Below are positions 1 to 7,833 of a DNA stretch of 41,828 nt, piece by piece. Below the pieces are notes generated by a model, which was not told the origin of the DNA, made no database searches, and saw only the letters and a list, made by a program, of their open reading frames with translations. Positions within the stretch are counted from its first letter, which is position 1; each line of letters begins with the position of its first letter. The DNA comes from Bacillota bacterium (GTDB lineage Bacteria > Bacillota_E > JAJZYS01 > JAJYTV01): NCBI GenBank assembly GCA_021845645.1, contig JAJZVM010000032.1:1-41828 (forward strand), written 5' to 3'. A program made the position numbers and the translations under genes.

Positions 1-2
1 CG

Positions 3-332
3 CCCGAACTCGCCCGAGCCAGGACCCGCATCGAGCGCACCTGGGCCGAAGCCAAGGAGTGTCACGGCATGCGACGAGCCAAAGGCCTGGGCCTCGAGAT
101 GATGAACATCCAAGCCCTGATGACCGCTACGGTGCAGAACCTGAGGCGGCTGGCCGCTGCCCCCCGCAAGGAGGGCACCGGCCAGGCGGCGATGCGGGTG
201 GGCGGTGCCCTCCTGCTTACGGCCCTCAAGAGCGCCGCCGCCGCCCTTCACCACGTCCTCAACTCCTTGTTCCGCAGCCCCTGGTGTCGCCTGAACCTCT
301 TTACACTCCCCGGTTTCTCACCGGTCTTCTAG
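3..332 (+). CDS. IS1182-type transposase, C-terminal fragment (cut by window edge)
   Basis: The reading frame is open from the first bases of the window, so the start lies outside it. The visible part contains the segment IERTWAEAKECHGMRRAKG followed by an IQALMTATVQNLRRL stretch. This pattern of a final catalytic Glu region, a charged 'AK-x-x-HG-x-RRA' segment and a helix ending in QNLRRL is typical of the C-terminus of DDE transposases of the IS1182/IS5-like group. About 110 residues are seen and the frame ends in TAG. I could not identify a terminal inverted repeat just downstream. Family membership is from recalled motif pattern; whether the element is complete cannot be judged here. Confidence 0.75.
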   Translation, partial: PELARARTRIERTWAEAKECHGMRRAKGLGLEMMNIQALMTATVQNLRRLAAAPRKEGTGQAAMRVGGALLLTALKSAAAALHHVLNSLFRSPWCRLNLFTLPGFSPVF

Positions 333-440
333 AGTGTCCGGGGCCGCTTTCAGAAATGCTGAACGCACCTTGGAAATGGCCGTATGTTGCACCGCCGTCT
401 CCCTGCCAGAATGGTGGCATACGCAACGGGGGGCCGGTAA

Positions 441-1505
441 ATGGATACGTGCAAACGGTTCACGCCGAACTGGTTCACCGTCGGCATGGGCACGGGGATC
501 ACCGCGCTTGGGGCATACACAATGCCTGGCGGGCCGCTCTGGCTCAAGGACGCCGGTACCGCCCTCTGGCTCGTCAACATCGTCCTCGTGACACTGTTCT
601 TTGCCTTGTTTGTTTGTCGCGGGTTCATCGACCGCCGCGGGATGCGAGAGATCCTGCACGATCCGGTGCAGTCGATGTTCCTCGGCGCGATCCCAATGGC
701 GCTGACGACCATCGTCAACGGTTTCGTCGACATGGGTATCTCGCTCTTCGGTCCCGCGTCCCTCACCATCGCGTACGACCTCTGGATCGCGAACGTCGTG
801 CTGGCGATTGCGTCTGGCATCCTCGTTCCGTACGTGATGTTCCTGAGTCACGACCATCGCCTCGACCGGATGACCGCGGTGTGGCTGATGCCTGTCGTGC
901 CGGCGGAGGTCACAGCGGCGAGCGGCGGTCTTCTCGTGCCGCACATGGCTTCGCTTGGGCTGGAGAGGACCCTGACCATTGTGAGCATGGCGCAGTGGGC
1001 CCTCAGCGTGCCCCTCGCCTTTCTGATCCTCGGCGTGCTGTTCCTGCGCCTCGTTCTGCACAAACTGCCCCCACGTGAAATGGCCATCTCCACGTGGATC
1101 TCGCTAGGCACGCTCGGCACGGGCGTCATGGGACTCATCGACCTTGGTCGGCAGATGCCGCTCCTGTTCGGCGCTGTCGGCCACGGCATGTACGGCGGCG
1201 CGGTCCTCATCGCCCTCGCGCTATGGGGCTTTGGCCTCTGGTGGCTCGTCATGAGCATGCTGTTCACCGTGCACTACGCGCGACACGGGCTTCCTTTCAA
1301 CCTCGGCTGGTGGGGACTGACGTTCCCATTGGGAGTGTTCACCGCCGGGACGAACTTTCTCTATGCAGCGCTCAACGTACCACTCCTCAGGATCTTCGCC
1401 GTCGCCTTCTTCCTGCTCCTGGCGTCATTCTGGGCGGTGGTGGCCGCAAGGACGCTATGGAACTTCGTGCCCGTCCAGCAGATGCAGGCCTCCGCGGCAG
1501 ATTGA
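441..1505 (+). CDS. TDT-family membrane transporter (TehA/Mae1/SLAC1-like)
   Basis: A 354-residue, strongly hydrophobic protein with about ten membrane segments. The N-terminal motif FTPNWFTVGMGTG is the characteristic opening of the tellurite-resistance/dicarboxylate transporter (TDT) family, which includes TehA, the malate permease Mae1, the sulfite pump Ssu1 and plant SLAC1 anion channels. Near the C-terminus a WWGLTFPLGVF segment is also typical of the family. The likely role is export or channelling of an anion (sulfite, dicarboxylate or another small anion) across the plasma membrane; the substrate cannot be read from sequence. The ATG at 441 is preceded by a G-rich ribosome-binding stretch. 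The neighbours are a transposase tail and a degraded gene, so it has no operon partner to help assign the substrate. Confidence 0.88.
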   Translation: MDTCKRFTPNWFTVGMGTGITALGAYTMPGGPLWLKDAGTALWLVNIVLVTLFFALFVCRGFIDRRGMREILHDPVQSMFLGAIPMALTTIVNGFVDMGISLFGPASLTIAYDLWIANVVLAIASGILVPYVMFLSHDHRLDRMTAVWLMPVVPAEVTAASGGLLVPHMASLGLERTLTIVSMAQWALSVPLAFLILGVLFLRLVLHKLPPREMAISTWISLGTLGTGVMGLIDLGRQMPLLFGAVGHGMYGGAVLIALALWGFGLWWLVMSMLFTVHYARHGLPFNLGWWGLTFPLGVFTAGTNFLYAALNVPLLRIFAVAFFLLLASFWAVVAARTLWNFVPVQQMQASAAD

Positions 1506-1660
1506 AGCCATCTGCAACGCCGGGATACCGCCGCCCCTGTAGACCCCGGCCGGCTCGGCGTGCGGCACGGGCTGTCATGGGGAGCACCTTGCCTCGGCCA
1601 CGCCAGGAGGGGTTTAAAGGCGAGCCGGTTGGACCCCTCGACGGCGCCGCCGTCTTCCAC

Positions 1661-2005
1661 ATGTCTGTTCAATGCATCGGTTTTGGAACCAGCCCATCCC
1701 GCTCGAAGCAGGTCGCGTACCGTTGCGGCGAATACGTGTGCAGGGGCGTTTACTTCGGCATGCGACGCCTCGTGGGGCAAGAGACGGTATACCTCGATGG
1801 GCGGCCGTTGTGGTCGATGGCATACGGAGGTCGCATCACTCGTGCAGATGCACGCATCGAGGGAGTTCATTCTGTCTACGCCGAACCGCTGCATCGCGAA
1901 GCACCTGGGCGTGCCCACACCCGGCCCGTCCCGCTAGGCCCTCGGAAACCGGGAAATACGACGCTTCGCTCGCCGGCAGCTGTCAAAAGCCGCTGGCGAG
2001 CGTGA
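1661..2005 (+). pseudogene. DUF5680-like fragment
   Basis: In this frame the translation contains YRCGEYVCRGVYFG, then RRLVGQETVYLDGRPLWSMA and YGG. That resembles the core of DUF5680 proteins, which read roughly Y-x-x-G-x-Y-x-Y-x-D-x-Y-F-G, G-x-E-x-V-Y, G-x-P-V-W-x-M-x-Y-x-G. The N-terminal part of that family is not recognisable upstream, and the conserved D after the first tyrosine block is missing. The ORF after YGG does not match well and has no family-like end. I read it as a decayed remnant near an insertion sequence. It could also be a chance match; the ATG at 1661 has no convincing ribosome-binding site. Confidence 0.4.
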
Positions 2006-2162
2006 ACCTTCTTACCTGCGCGAAGCGAGTCGGCGACCCTGCAGCAACCCGGCGTCGGCCTCAAGCGCGAGCACAGGTTCGATCCGTGGCCGCGCGGAGG
2101 CAACGCGAAGAACTCGCAGCGCCTGTGGCGCCGCTCCCTCCCCCCGATCGGCGCAAGACCAG

Positions 2163-2474
2163 CTACTCGCCCTCCAGGCGCGTGATGGTGACCAGTTTGA
2201 CGATGCCCCAGCCAGCAATGGCGTAGACGGCCATCGTCACCAGCGTATAGACCTCGAGCCGCGAGACGCCGTAGGCCGCGCTGTAGCCGAACAGGCTGAA
2301 AAAGGGCGAGACGAAGGGCATAGTCGTGGCGTAGATGAAGTTTGCAAACGCATTAACCGGGTTTGCCCCCAGCAGCGCCAGCACGAACCGGAACGCGAAC
2401 AGGATGAGCAGAAATCCCTCCACGTACCAGATTCCGCGGACGATCAGTGTCTGCCGCCCTTTCGGAGTCTGCAC
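2163..2474 (-). CDS. YggT-like small membrane protein
   Basis: About 103 residues if translation begins at the GTG at 2474, with GGAGGTGG about 13 bases upstream on the coding strand. The frame is open further back to an ATG at 2666, but that extension is arginine-rich and looks non-coding. The protein has two hydrophobic blocks (EGFLLILFAFRFVLALLGAN and LVTMAVYAIAGWGIVKLV) flanking an amphipathic section with PFVSPFFSLF. That layout fits the YggT/YlmG family, small two-segment inner-membrane proteins linked in various bacteria to membrane organisation and division. There is no division-gene neighbour here, so function is only family-level. Confidence 0.65.
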   Translation of the reverse strand: MQTPKGRQTLIVRGIWYVEGFLLILFAFRFVLALLGANPVNAFANFIYATTMPFVSPFFSLFGYSAAYGVSRLEVYTLVTMAVYAIAGWGIVKLVTITRLEGE

Positions 2475-2809
2475 CTGTGACAGAGGACCACCTCCGAGGG
2501 TCTGCCTGAGATAGAGCCTGGCACCGAAATCGTTTCCCCTGAACGACAGCCGTATCCTTGGATCTCGAAGGCGCCGGTATCGGGAAGAAAGGCACGCCGA
2601 CAGGCTCCGACGCCGAAAAGCGATCCCGCGGGGACCGAGACACGTCGCCTTCTGCTCGGAACGCACGGCCGCGCCCGGAACTCAGGCCAAAGCGTCACAG
2701 GTCAGCCGCCGTGATGCCCTGCCCAGGCTAGAGCAGGGCTTTGGCGAACGTGCACGGCGCATGGCACACCTTACGGCACACGTCTCTTCGCCAGCCGCCT
2801 CGCGTGAGC
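2475..2809. other. Non-coding stretch between the YggT-like gene and the tRNA cassette
   Basis: I see no convincing gene here. Open frames on either strand are arginine/serine-rich GC-bias products without ribosome-binding sites or family motifs. The stretch probably holds the promoter of the YggT-like gene, but I could not pick out a good -35/-10 pair. Confidence 0.5.
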
Positions 2810-2836
2810 AAGAAGACAACCCGCAACCCTTGCGGG
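2810..2836 (-). terminator. Intrinsic terminator of the tRNA cassette
   Basis: On the minus strand, about 16 bases after the tRNA-Val CCA end, CCCGCAA-GGG-TTGCGGG forms a 7-bp hairpin (2836 to 2820). It is followed by a T-rich run (TTGTCTTCTT). Position and structure fit a Rho-independent terminator for the three tRNAs. Confidence 0.75.
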
Positions 2837-2851
2837 AAGCGGGTTTCGAAA

Positions 2852-2926
2852 TGGTGGGCACGGCAGGTTTCGAACCTGCGACCTCATGAATGTGAGTCAT
2901 GCGCTCTACCACTGAGCTACGCGCCC
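2852..2926 (-). tRNA. tRNA-Val (anticodon CAC)
   Basis: 75 bases including an encoded CCA. The acceptor arms GGGCGCG and CGTGCCC pair with one G-T. D-arm TAGCTCAGTGGTAGAGC, and T-arm with GGTTCGAAACC. The anticodon stem CATGA/TCATG encloses the loop CTCACAT, giving anticodon CAC, which reads GTG. It is third in a minus-strand cassette. Confidence 0.95.
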
Positions 2927-2933
2927 GAAACTT

Positions 2934-3008
2934 TGGTGGGCCCAGCATGATTCGAACATGCGACCAACCGGTTATGAGCCGGCAGCTCTACCGCTGAGCT
3001 ATGGGCCC
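2934..3008 (-). tRNA. tRNA-Met-type (anticodon CAT)
   Basis: 75 bases including an encoded CCA. Acceptor GGGCCCA pairs with TGGGCCC. The D-arm TAGCTCAGCGGTAGAGC is standard. The anticodon loop is CTCATAA, so the anticodon is CAT. The absence of three GC pairs in the anticodon stem argues against the initiator. Elongator Met and the lysidine-modified Ile2 isoacceptor both use CAT and share this loop, so the amino acid (Met or Ile) is not settled by sequence alone. Confidence 0.9.
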
Positions 3009-3027
3009 ATGCCGAACCCCAAAAAGT

Positions 3028-3102
3028 TGGCTCCTCGAGCAGGATTCGAACCTGCAACCCTCCGGTTAACAGCCGGATGCTCTACCGTTGAGCTATCGAG
3101 GA
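3028..3102 (-). tRNA. tRNA-Asn (anticodon GTT)
   Basis: 75 bases including an encoded CCA. Acceptor TCCTCGA pairs with TCGAGGA. D-arm TAGCTCAACGGTAGAGC. The anticodon stem CCGG with loop CTGTTAA gives anticodon GTT. T-arm GCAGGTTCGAATCCTGC. The pattern closely matches typical bacterial tRNA-Asn. It is the first gene transcribed in the minus-strand cassette, about 18 bases downstream of a strong -10 element. Confidence 0.95.
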
Positions 3103-3119
3103 ACGTCTCGACAACTGCC

Positions 3120-3148
3120 ATTGTAACGGGGCGGCGTAGGGCGGTCAA
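3120..3148 (-). promoter_or_regulatory. Sigma-A-type promoter of the tRNA cassette
   Basis: On the minus strand TTGACC (3148-3143) is followed after exactly 17 bases by TACAAT (3125-3120). Each box differs from the consensus at one position. Transcription would begin near 3113, about ten bases before the tRNA-Asn 5' end. This is the best promoter match in the window. Confidence 0.8.
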
Positions 3149-3600
3149 GCGGCGGCGCGGCAGCGGCGAAGTCCACTTGCCGACCAGCCCGCTGCGCTGC
3201 GTCCCGATCTGCGCGAGTCTGGGCGGCGACTGGGCAATGCTGTGAGGGTGACCTCTCTGCCCGAACCCCGTCAAACCGCGCCAGGTGCGGCTTGTCGAGC
3301 CTTGGCCGTCCCTCGCATGCTCGATGCATTCTGTGCCAACCCTCACGATGGCCCCAGGATGTCCGCCATCCGGGACGCTATACTGAAACCGCAACTCATG
3401 GTCCAGGCACGACCACGCGAAAGGCAGGTGCCGACGACGACACGCCGAACGACTGTCTTATTGCTGGCGTTCGCGCTCGGGTCGGTGAGGCCTTTGACAC
3501 ATCTTGTTCACGAACCGGGGGCCTTCACAGAGCTGCTTGCAGCCTCTTGCGCCCGCCGCAGGAACGTGATGCGGCAACCCTTGAGGCTTGAAGGCCCGCC
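3149..3600. other. Intergenic region without a supported gene
   Basis: No open frame here has a family motif or a good ribosome-binding site. Those overlapping the tRNAs are antisense artefacts. A TATACT hexamer at 3379-3384 could be a -10 box for the LCP-like gene, but no matching -35 lies 16-18 bases upstream. I see no structured RNA that I recognise. Confidence 0.45.
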
Positions 3601-4377
3601 ATGGGGTGCGGCTGGATGCTGAGCGGCCGCGGTGGCCCCGAGAACCCAGGCGCCGTGCCGCAGCGGCATCACCCAGGGTTTCTCGGACGGCGCCTGCTGC
3701 TCTGGCTCGCGATCCTCGCCGTCGTCGCGGCGGCGCTCCTGATCCATGCCGGCGGCACCGCCCAGCGTCCAGACCCGACCACCGCCAAATCTCAGGCGGT
3801 GCTCGTCGCGATCCGCGGGACGGACGCGAGCACGTCCGGACCCGGCATCGCGGCGTTCGTCGCCGTCATCCAGCCGAAGAGCCGCAGCATCGGCATCCTG
3901 CCGGTGTCCGGCACCCTGGCGACCCAGGAGGGGCCCACGCTGGCCGAGGCCGCGCCCTCGCTCTCCGCGGGGGAGATCGCGGCGAACGTGGCCACAGATC
4001 TCGGCATCAAGCTCTCCGGCTACATCGTGATCGACGGCGGCGTCGTCGAGAACGTGATCGCGACGCTTCAACAGGGCGTGCCCGAGTGGCCTCTGACCCT
4101 GACGCCGCAGCAGGCGCTCGCCGACCTCGGCTGGCCGAACGCCCGGCCGGACCGCAAGGGCCAGGTCCAGGTGCTCACGGATCTCATCAGCTACGTGCCG
4201 CAGCTCCAGGGCGGCGACAGCACCGTGCTCGCCGGCGAGGTCCTGCAGGGATCCAGCACCAGGCTCTCGATGTACGACCTCTTCGTCCTGGTGACCTACG
4301 TCAACGACCAGAAGGTGGCGCCGATCCGTCTGCGCAACCTGCCGAAAACGCTCTTCCAGAAGCGGGTGACGCCTTGA
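3601..4377 (+). CDS. LCP-like (LytR-CpsA-Psr fold) membrane-anchored protein, divergent
   Basis: 258 residues with one N-terminal membrane segment (about 31-49) and an extracytoplasmic domain. The pattern FVAVIQPKSRSIGILPVSGT, then a later LGIKLSGYIVIDGGVVENVI and QAL...DRKGQVQVLTDLI, matches the order of LCP-domain landmarks: core strand, 'PRDT' strand, 'Y-x-x-x-D-F' strand, 'QAL...R...Q' helix. In active LCP ligases, which attach glycopolymers to peptidoglycan, the strand after IL carries a conserved Arg-Asp; here it reads PVSGT, so the usual catalytic/phosphate-binding arginine is absent. It overlaps the mannosyltransferase gene downstream, suggesting a joint envelope role. A weak ribosome-binding site (GAAGG) precedes ATG 3601. 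The assignment rests on motif order and is moderate. Confidence 0.55.
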   Translation: MGCGWMLSGRGGPENPGAVPQRHHPGFLGRRLLLWLAILAVVAAALLIHAGGTAQRPDPTTAKSQAVLVAIRGTDASTSGPGIAAFVAVIQPKSRSIGILPVSGTLATQEGPTLAEAAPSLSAGEIAANVATDLGIKLSGYIVIDGGVVENVIATLQQGVPEWPLTLTPQQALADLGWPNARPDRKGQVQVLTDLISYVPQLQGGDSTVLAGEVLQGSSTRLSMYDLFVLVTYVNDQKVAPIRLRNLPKTLFQKRVTP

Positions 4378-5594
4378 ACCGGGCATTCTCGACGCGCAAG
4401 GCGCTGCAAGCGCTGCTGCCCCAGGAGGGCGCCGCCGTCTCCTGGCTCCAGTCGCCGATCACCCTCCTCGCGGCGCTCGTCGTCATGTCCCGCATCCTCG
4501 TCTTCGAGGTCGGGGCCCTCGCCTACCGCTTCTTCCCGCACGCCTGGGTCCAGACCGTGCCCGGCTATCTCGTGCCGCCGTCGAGCTACTGGGGACAGAG
4601 CCTCCTCGGCGTCTGGGCGCACTGGGACGGCTTCTGGTATCTCTCCATCGCAGCCATGGGCTACACGGGACGTGCCGTCGCCACGGCCTTTTTCCCGCTC
4701 TATCCCCTAATCGTGCGTCTCCTCGGAAGCACGCCCGTGTCGGGCATCCTGACCTCCTCCGCCTGCTTCCTCGGCGGCAACTGGCTCATCTACCTGATCG
4801 CGCGCCGCGAACTCGGCCAGGACGCCGCCTGGTACACCATCCTGGCGCTCGCGTTCTTCCCAAGCAGCTTCTACTTCACCGCCGTCTACCCGGAGGCGCT
4901 CGTGCTGCTGCTCACGGCAGGCACGCTCTATCTGCTCTCGCTCGGCCGCATCGGCTGGGCGGCCGTCCTGGCCGGCATCGCCTCGGCGGCCTCGGTGGAT
5001 GGCATCCTGCTCGGCCTGCCGATCCTCCTGACGCTCTGGCAGCAGCACCGTCCCTGGCGCAGCTGGCTTTCGCTGCTGCTGGTGCCGCTCGGTCTTCTTG
5101 CGTACATGGCCTACCTCTTCTTCACCTTCGGCGACCCGCTCACGTTCCAGCACGTGCAGGCCCACTGGGGGCGCAGCTTCGCGCCGCCCTGGACCACGTT
5201 CTCGGTAGCGCTCCGGGACTTCTGGCAGCACATGCCGCAGCTCGCCTGGCCGCACCTCTTCGCGACCGGCGAGCCGCTCGTCGTGATCAGCAACACGTGG
5301 AACCTGCTCTTCGCCCTGCTCGGCCTCGTCCTCCTCTACCTCGCGATCCGGCGGCTCCGGCCGATGCTGTGGTCGTACGCGCTGGTCGTGCTTCTGGTGC
5401 CGCTTTTCTACCCCTCGAACGGCGTGCCGCTGATGTCCGCGCCGCGCTTCCTCCTGTCCGCCTGGCCGATCTTCCTCGCGGGCGGCCTCTTCCTCGCGGA
5501 GCACCCGCGCTGGATCCGGCCGATCCTCTGGGTGTCGATCGTCTGCGGCGCCTTCTTCGTCGCGCTGTTCGCAACGGCGCATTGGGTAGCGTAG
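4374..5594 (+). CDS. PIG-V-like membrane mannosyltransferase
   Basis: About 406 residues with many membrane helices. The motif HWDGFWYLSIAAMGY followed by AFFPLYPL, and FFPSSFYFTAVYPEALVLLL further on, are typical of the PIG-V family (GPI mannosyltransferase II-like, polyprenyl-phosphate-mannose dependent). The aspartate in HWD is the conserved acidic residue of the first extracytoplasmic loop. The likely reaction is transfer of a sugar, probably mannose, from a lipid carrier to an external acceptor. The best start is the TTG at 4374, which overlaps the stop of the LCP-like gene (TTGA), implying translational coupling. A much longer in-frame extension back to 3588 overlaps that gene and is a shadow. 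Confidence 0.8.
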   Translation: MNRAFSTRKALQALLPQEGAAVSWLQSPITLLAALVVMSRILVFEVGALAYRFFPHAWVQTVPGYLVPPSSYWGQSLLGVWAHWDGFWYLSIAAMGYTGRAVATAFFPLYPLIVRLLGSTPVSGILTSSACFLGGNWLIYLIARRELGQDAAWYTILALAFFPSSFYFTAVYPEALVLLLTAGTLYLLSLGRIGWAAVLAGIASAASVDGILLGLPILLTLWQQHRPWRSWLSLLLVPLGLLAYMAYLFFTFGDPLTFQHVQAHWGRSFAPPWTTFSVALRDFWQHMPQLAWPHLFATGEPLVVISNTWNLLFALLGLVLLYLAIRRLRPMLWSYALVVLLVPLFYPSNGVPLMSAPRFLLSAWPIFLAGGLFLAEHPRWIRPILWVSIVCGAFFVALFATAHWVA

Positions 5595-5669
5595 GCCACG
5601 ACCGTACGTCCATTCTCTTCCATATGCTCCCTGTTCTGGGCCACACTCGTGCGAAGGAGTGTGCCATCG

Positions 5670-6656
5670 ATGTCTCTGAGCCAATCCGACGCCTCCGCCC
5701 AGATGAACCTCACCGAATACATGGGGGAGTGGCTCGCCGCCCGCTCGGCGGAGCTGCGCCCGGCGACCCTCGACACCTACCGCCGGCTCAACCGCCTGCA
5801 CATCCTGCCCCATCTCGGCGCGCTGAGCCTCGGCGAACTCACACCGCTTCGCCTGCAGTCCTGGCTCGGCGAACTCGCCCGCAAGGACGCGCGCAGCGGC
5901 GGCAGGCTCTCCGCGGGCACCGTCACATCCGCCATGGCCGTGCTGCGCGCCGCCCTCGGCGACGCCGTGCGCCTCGGCATCCTCGACCAGAGCCCCTTCC
6001 GGCGCGTGCGCGCCCCGAAGGCGGCCCCGCGCCGCGTGACGTCGTTCGCGCTGGCCGATGTGCGCCGGCTCGATGCCGTCGCGGTGCATCACCGCCTCGG
6101 TTTGCTCTTTTCGTTCCTCTGGCAGACCGGCCTGCGCATCGGCGAGGCCTTGGCCCTGCGCTGGTCCGACGTGGACCTCGGCGGGCAGAGCCTGCGCGTG
6201 AGCCGCAGCGCCGCAGAGGTGGGCGGACGGCTCGTCGTGGGGTCGCCGAAGACGGCCGCCGGCCTCAGGGAGATCGCGCTCACGCCCCAGACGGTCGCAC
6301 TGCTGCTCCGTCAGCATGAGAGGCTCGCCGAGGAAGGTCTCGATGGTCGGGGACTCGTCTTCCCGAGCCGCACCGGGACCATGTTGTTTCGGCGGAACGT
6401 GACGCGCGCCTGGGCAGGCATCCGCCGGCAGGCAGGGCTTCCCGCCTACGGGCTGCACGCATTGCGGCACACCAACGCGAGCCTGCAGCTACTGGCAGGG
6501 GTGGGCATTCGGGAGATCGCTGCCCATCTGGGACACGAGAGCCCTGCGCTCACCGCCCGCGTCTACGCGCACGTGCTCGTCGACACGCGACGCCAGGCAG
6601 CCAGGCGCCTCGGCAGTCTCCTCGAGGCGGAGGGCGCCGGCACGATGGGCGAGTAG
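5670..6656 (+). CDS. Tyrosine recombinase / phage-type integrase
   Basis: 328 residues starting at ATG 5670, which has GAAGGAG ten bases upstream; an in-frame GTG at 5649 lacks such a site. The N-terminal 110 residues form the SAM-like core-binding domain. The catalytic set is complete: Arg156 in TGLRIGEAL, Lys194 in SPKTAAG, His263-x-x-Arg266 in LHALRH, His289 in LGHES and Tyr299 in RVYAHV. It should cut and join DNA at a specific site. No excisionase, phage structural gene or relaxase is nearby, and the nearest tRNAs are about 2.6 kb upstream, so its element is either lost or the gene is domesticated. Xer-type housekeeping function is less likely because of the phage-integrase-like N-terminus. 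Confidence 0.9.
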   Translation: MSLSQSDASAQMNLTEYMGEWLAARSAELRPATLDTYRRLNRLHILPHLGALSLGELTPLRLQSWLGELARKDARSGGRLSAGTVTSAMAVLRAALGDAVRLGILDQSPFRRVRAPKAAPRRVTSFALADVRRLDAVAVHHRLGLLFSFLWQTGLRIGEALALRWSDVDLGGQSLRVSRSAAEVGGRLVVGSPKTAAGLREIALTPQTVALLLRQHERLAEEGLDGRGLVFPSRTGTMLFRRNVTRAWAGIRRQAGLPAYGLHALRHTNASLQLLAGVGIREIAAHLGHESPALTARVYAHVLVDTRRQAARRLGSLLEAEGAGTMGE

Positions 6657-6657
6657 A

Positions 6658-6712
6658 GTCCAGCCATCGCCGTGGGAGGCGCCTCAGCCTGGCACCGCCC
6701 ACGGCCCTGGAC
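6658..6712. terminator. Nested inverted repeat between convergent genes
   Basis: Between the integrase (+) and the hydrolase (-) two nested arms pair: GTCCAG (6658-6663) with CTGGAC (6707-6712), and CCGTGGG (6670-6676) with CCCACGG (6698-6704). No T-run follows on either strand. A bidirectional terminator is the simplest reading. Its position next to the integrase stop also allows a recombination-site function, but no core repeat was found. Confidence 0.4.
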
Positions 6713-6731
6713 AAGGAGCGCGCGCCTTGGC

Positions 6732-7823
6732 TCACGTGACGTCCGTCTCGCCCTTGCGGCGACCGATGGTCGCGATGTCCTCCGGGAGGGGCCGGAGGCT
6801 CTCGAGGAACGGCGCCAGGATGGCTCGCAGCTCCCGTACGTGGGACGTGAAGAGGTGGCCCATGCCGGGAACGACGTGCAGCTCCGCGCCCAGACGCTGG
6901 GCCGCTTCCGGGGCAGCTGCCACCGGGACCAGGGGATCCCGTTCGCCGTAGATGAGGCAGATGCTCACGCCCGGCGGTCCTGCCACGGCGTCGAGCAGGT
7001 GCCGTTCAAGCCACGGCGCGGCCATCACGGGAGGTCTCGGCGGTCCCTCGCCCACCCTCAGGAGGGCCGGTGCGATCAAGATGCATGCCTGGACCCGCTC
7101 TGGGTCGTAGATGGCGTATCTGAGCGCCAGGTGGGCTCCGTAGGAATGTCCCACGATCACCGCAGGGCGATTGCCGACTTCGGCCCCGAGCCATTGGATC
7201 TGCTCTTCAACAGGCATCGGACGGCGCGGCCTGGGCGTCGTCCCGAATCCTGGCAGCGCCAGCCTCTTGACAGGTCCCAGCCGGCGGAGCAGGGGCAGAA
7301 GGCCATGCCAGACCTCCGCCGAGCTCCGCATGCCGGCGATGCAGATCACGGCAGGGTCTACGATCGTCCGGCGCAAGCGCCGCGCCGTCAGCCCACGTAC
7401 CCATCCCCAGAGCAGCGGCAGGCCTGCCGCAAGGGCGACGGGCAGCAGCACCTGCAGCATGGCCTGCATTCCCTTGGATAGACCCTCCGCCCGTGCCCCC
7501 GCCAGGAGGATGCCGGCGACGAGGCCGAGGAGGCCCAGGTAAACGCCAGGCACAGCAGGCGATGAGGGCCGTCTGCCTGCCGCGAGCAGCAGGAGGAGCG
7601 CAGCCGCCGTACCGCTCACTGGCATCCAGAGCGGCAGCATGTGCACCTGATCGCTGCCGACCGTCGGCACCAGGGAGGACCAAAGCAGCGTGACCGCCGC
7701 CGCGAGGATGAACGGAGCCAACACAAGCGGGACCACGATCCAGAGAACGAAGTCCGAGCTTCCGCCCAGCCAGCCTCGCATGCCGCCTCGCCTCGCCCAG
7801 AAGGTGATGATCCAATCTGGCAT
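6732..7823 (-). CDS. Membrane-anchored alpha/beta hydrolase
   Basis: 363 residues. The first ~145 contain three or four membrane segments. The rest is an alpha/beta-hydrolase domain with an oxyanion-region CIAGMRSSAEVW, nucleophile elbow GHSYGAHLAL (Ser), an acidic residue in YGERDPLVP and the final His in GMGHLF, so the triad looks complete. The reaction is probably ester, amide or thioester hydrolysis on the cytoplasmic or membrane face; the substrate is unknown. The gene starts ten bases after the stop of the spermidine-synthase-like gene, so the two form an operon. Nothing in it identifies a lipase or peptidase subfamily. Confidence 0.8.
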   Translation of the reverse strand: MPDWIITFWARRGGMRGWLGGSSDFVLWIVVPLVLAPFILAAAVTLLWSSLVPTVGSDQVHMLPLWMPVSGTAAALLLLLAAGRRPSSPAVPGVYLGLLGLVAGILLAGARAEGLSKGMQAMLQVLLPVALAAGLPLLWGWVRGLTARRLRRTIVDPAVICIAGMRSSAEVWHGLLPLLRRLGPVKRLALPGFGTTPRPRRPMPVEEQIQWLGAEVGNRPAVIVGHSYGAHLALRYAIYDPERVQACILIAPALLRVGEGPPRPPVMAAPWLERHLLDAVAGPPGVSICLIYGERDPLVPVAAAPEAAQRLGAELHVVPGMGHLFTSHVRELRAILAPFLESLRPLPEDIATIGRRKGETDVT

Positions 7824-7833
7824 TGCTCTACGC

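Noticed and set aside
2741..3245. Short plus-strand ORFs with 'RQVSNLRPHEC' and 'GFEPATLRLT' segments
   Set aside because: These are well-known artefacts of translating the antisense strand of tRNA genes; the tRNAs here are certain.
3242..3622. 126-codon plus-strand ORF upstream of the LCP-like gene
   Set aside because: No ribosome-binding site, no recognisable motif, overlaps the start of the LCP-like gene.
4707..6470. 587-codon open frame on the minus strand
   Set aside because: Covers the opposite strand of the mannosyltransferase and integrase; charged low-complexity translation without motifs.
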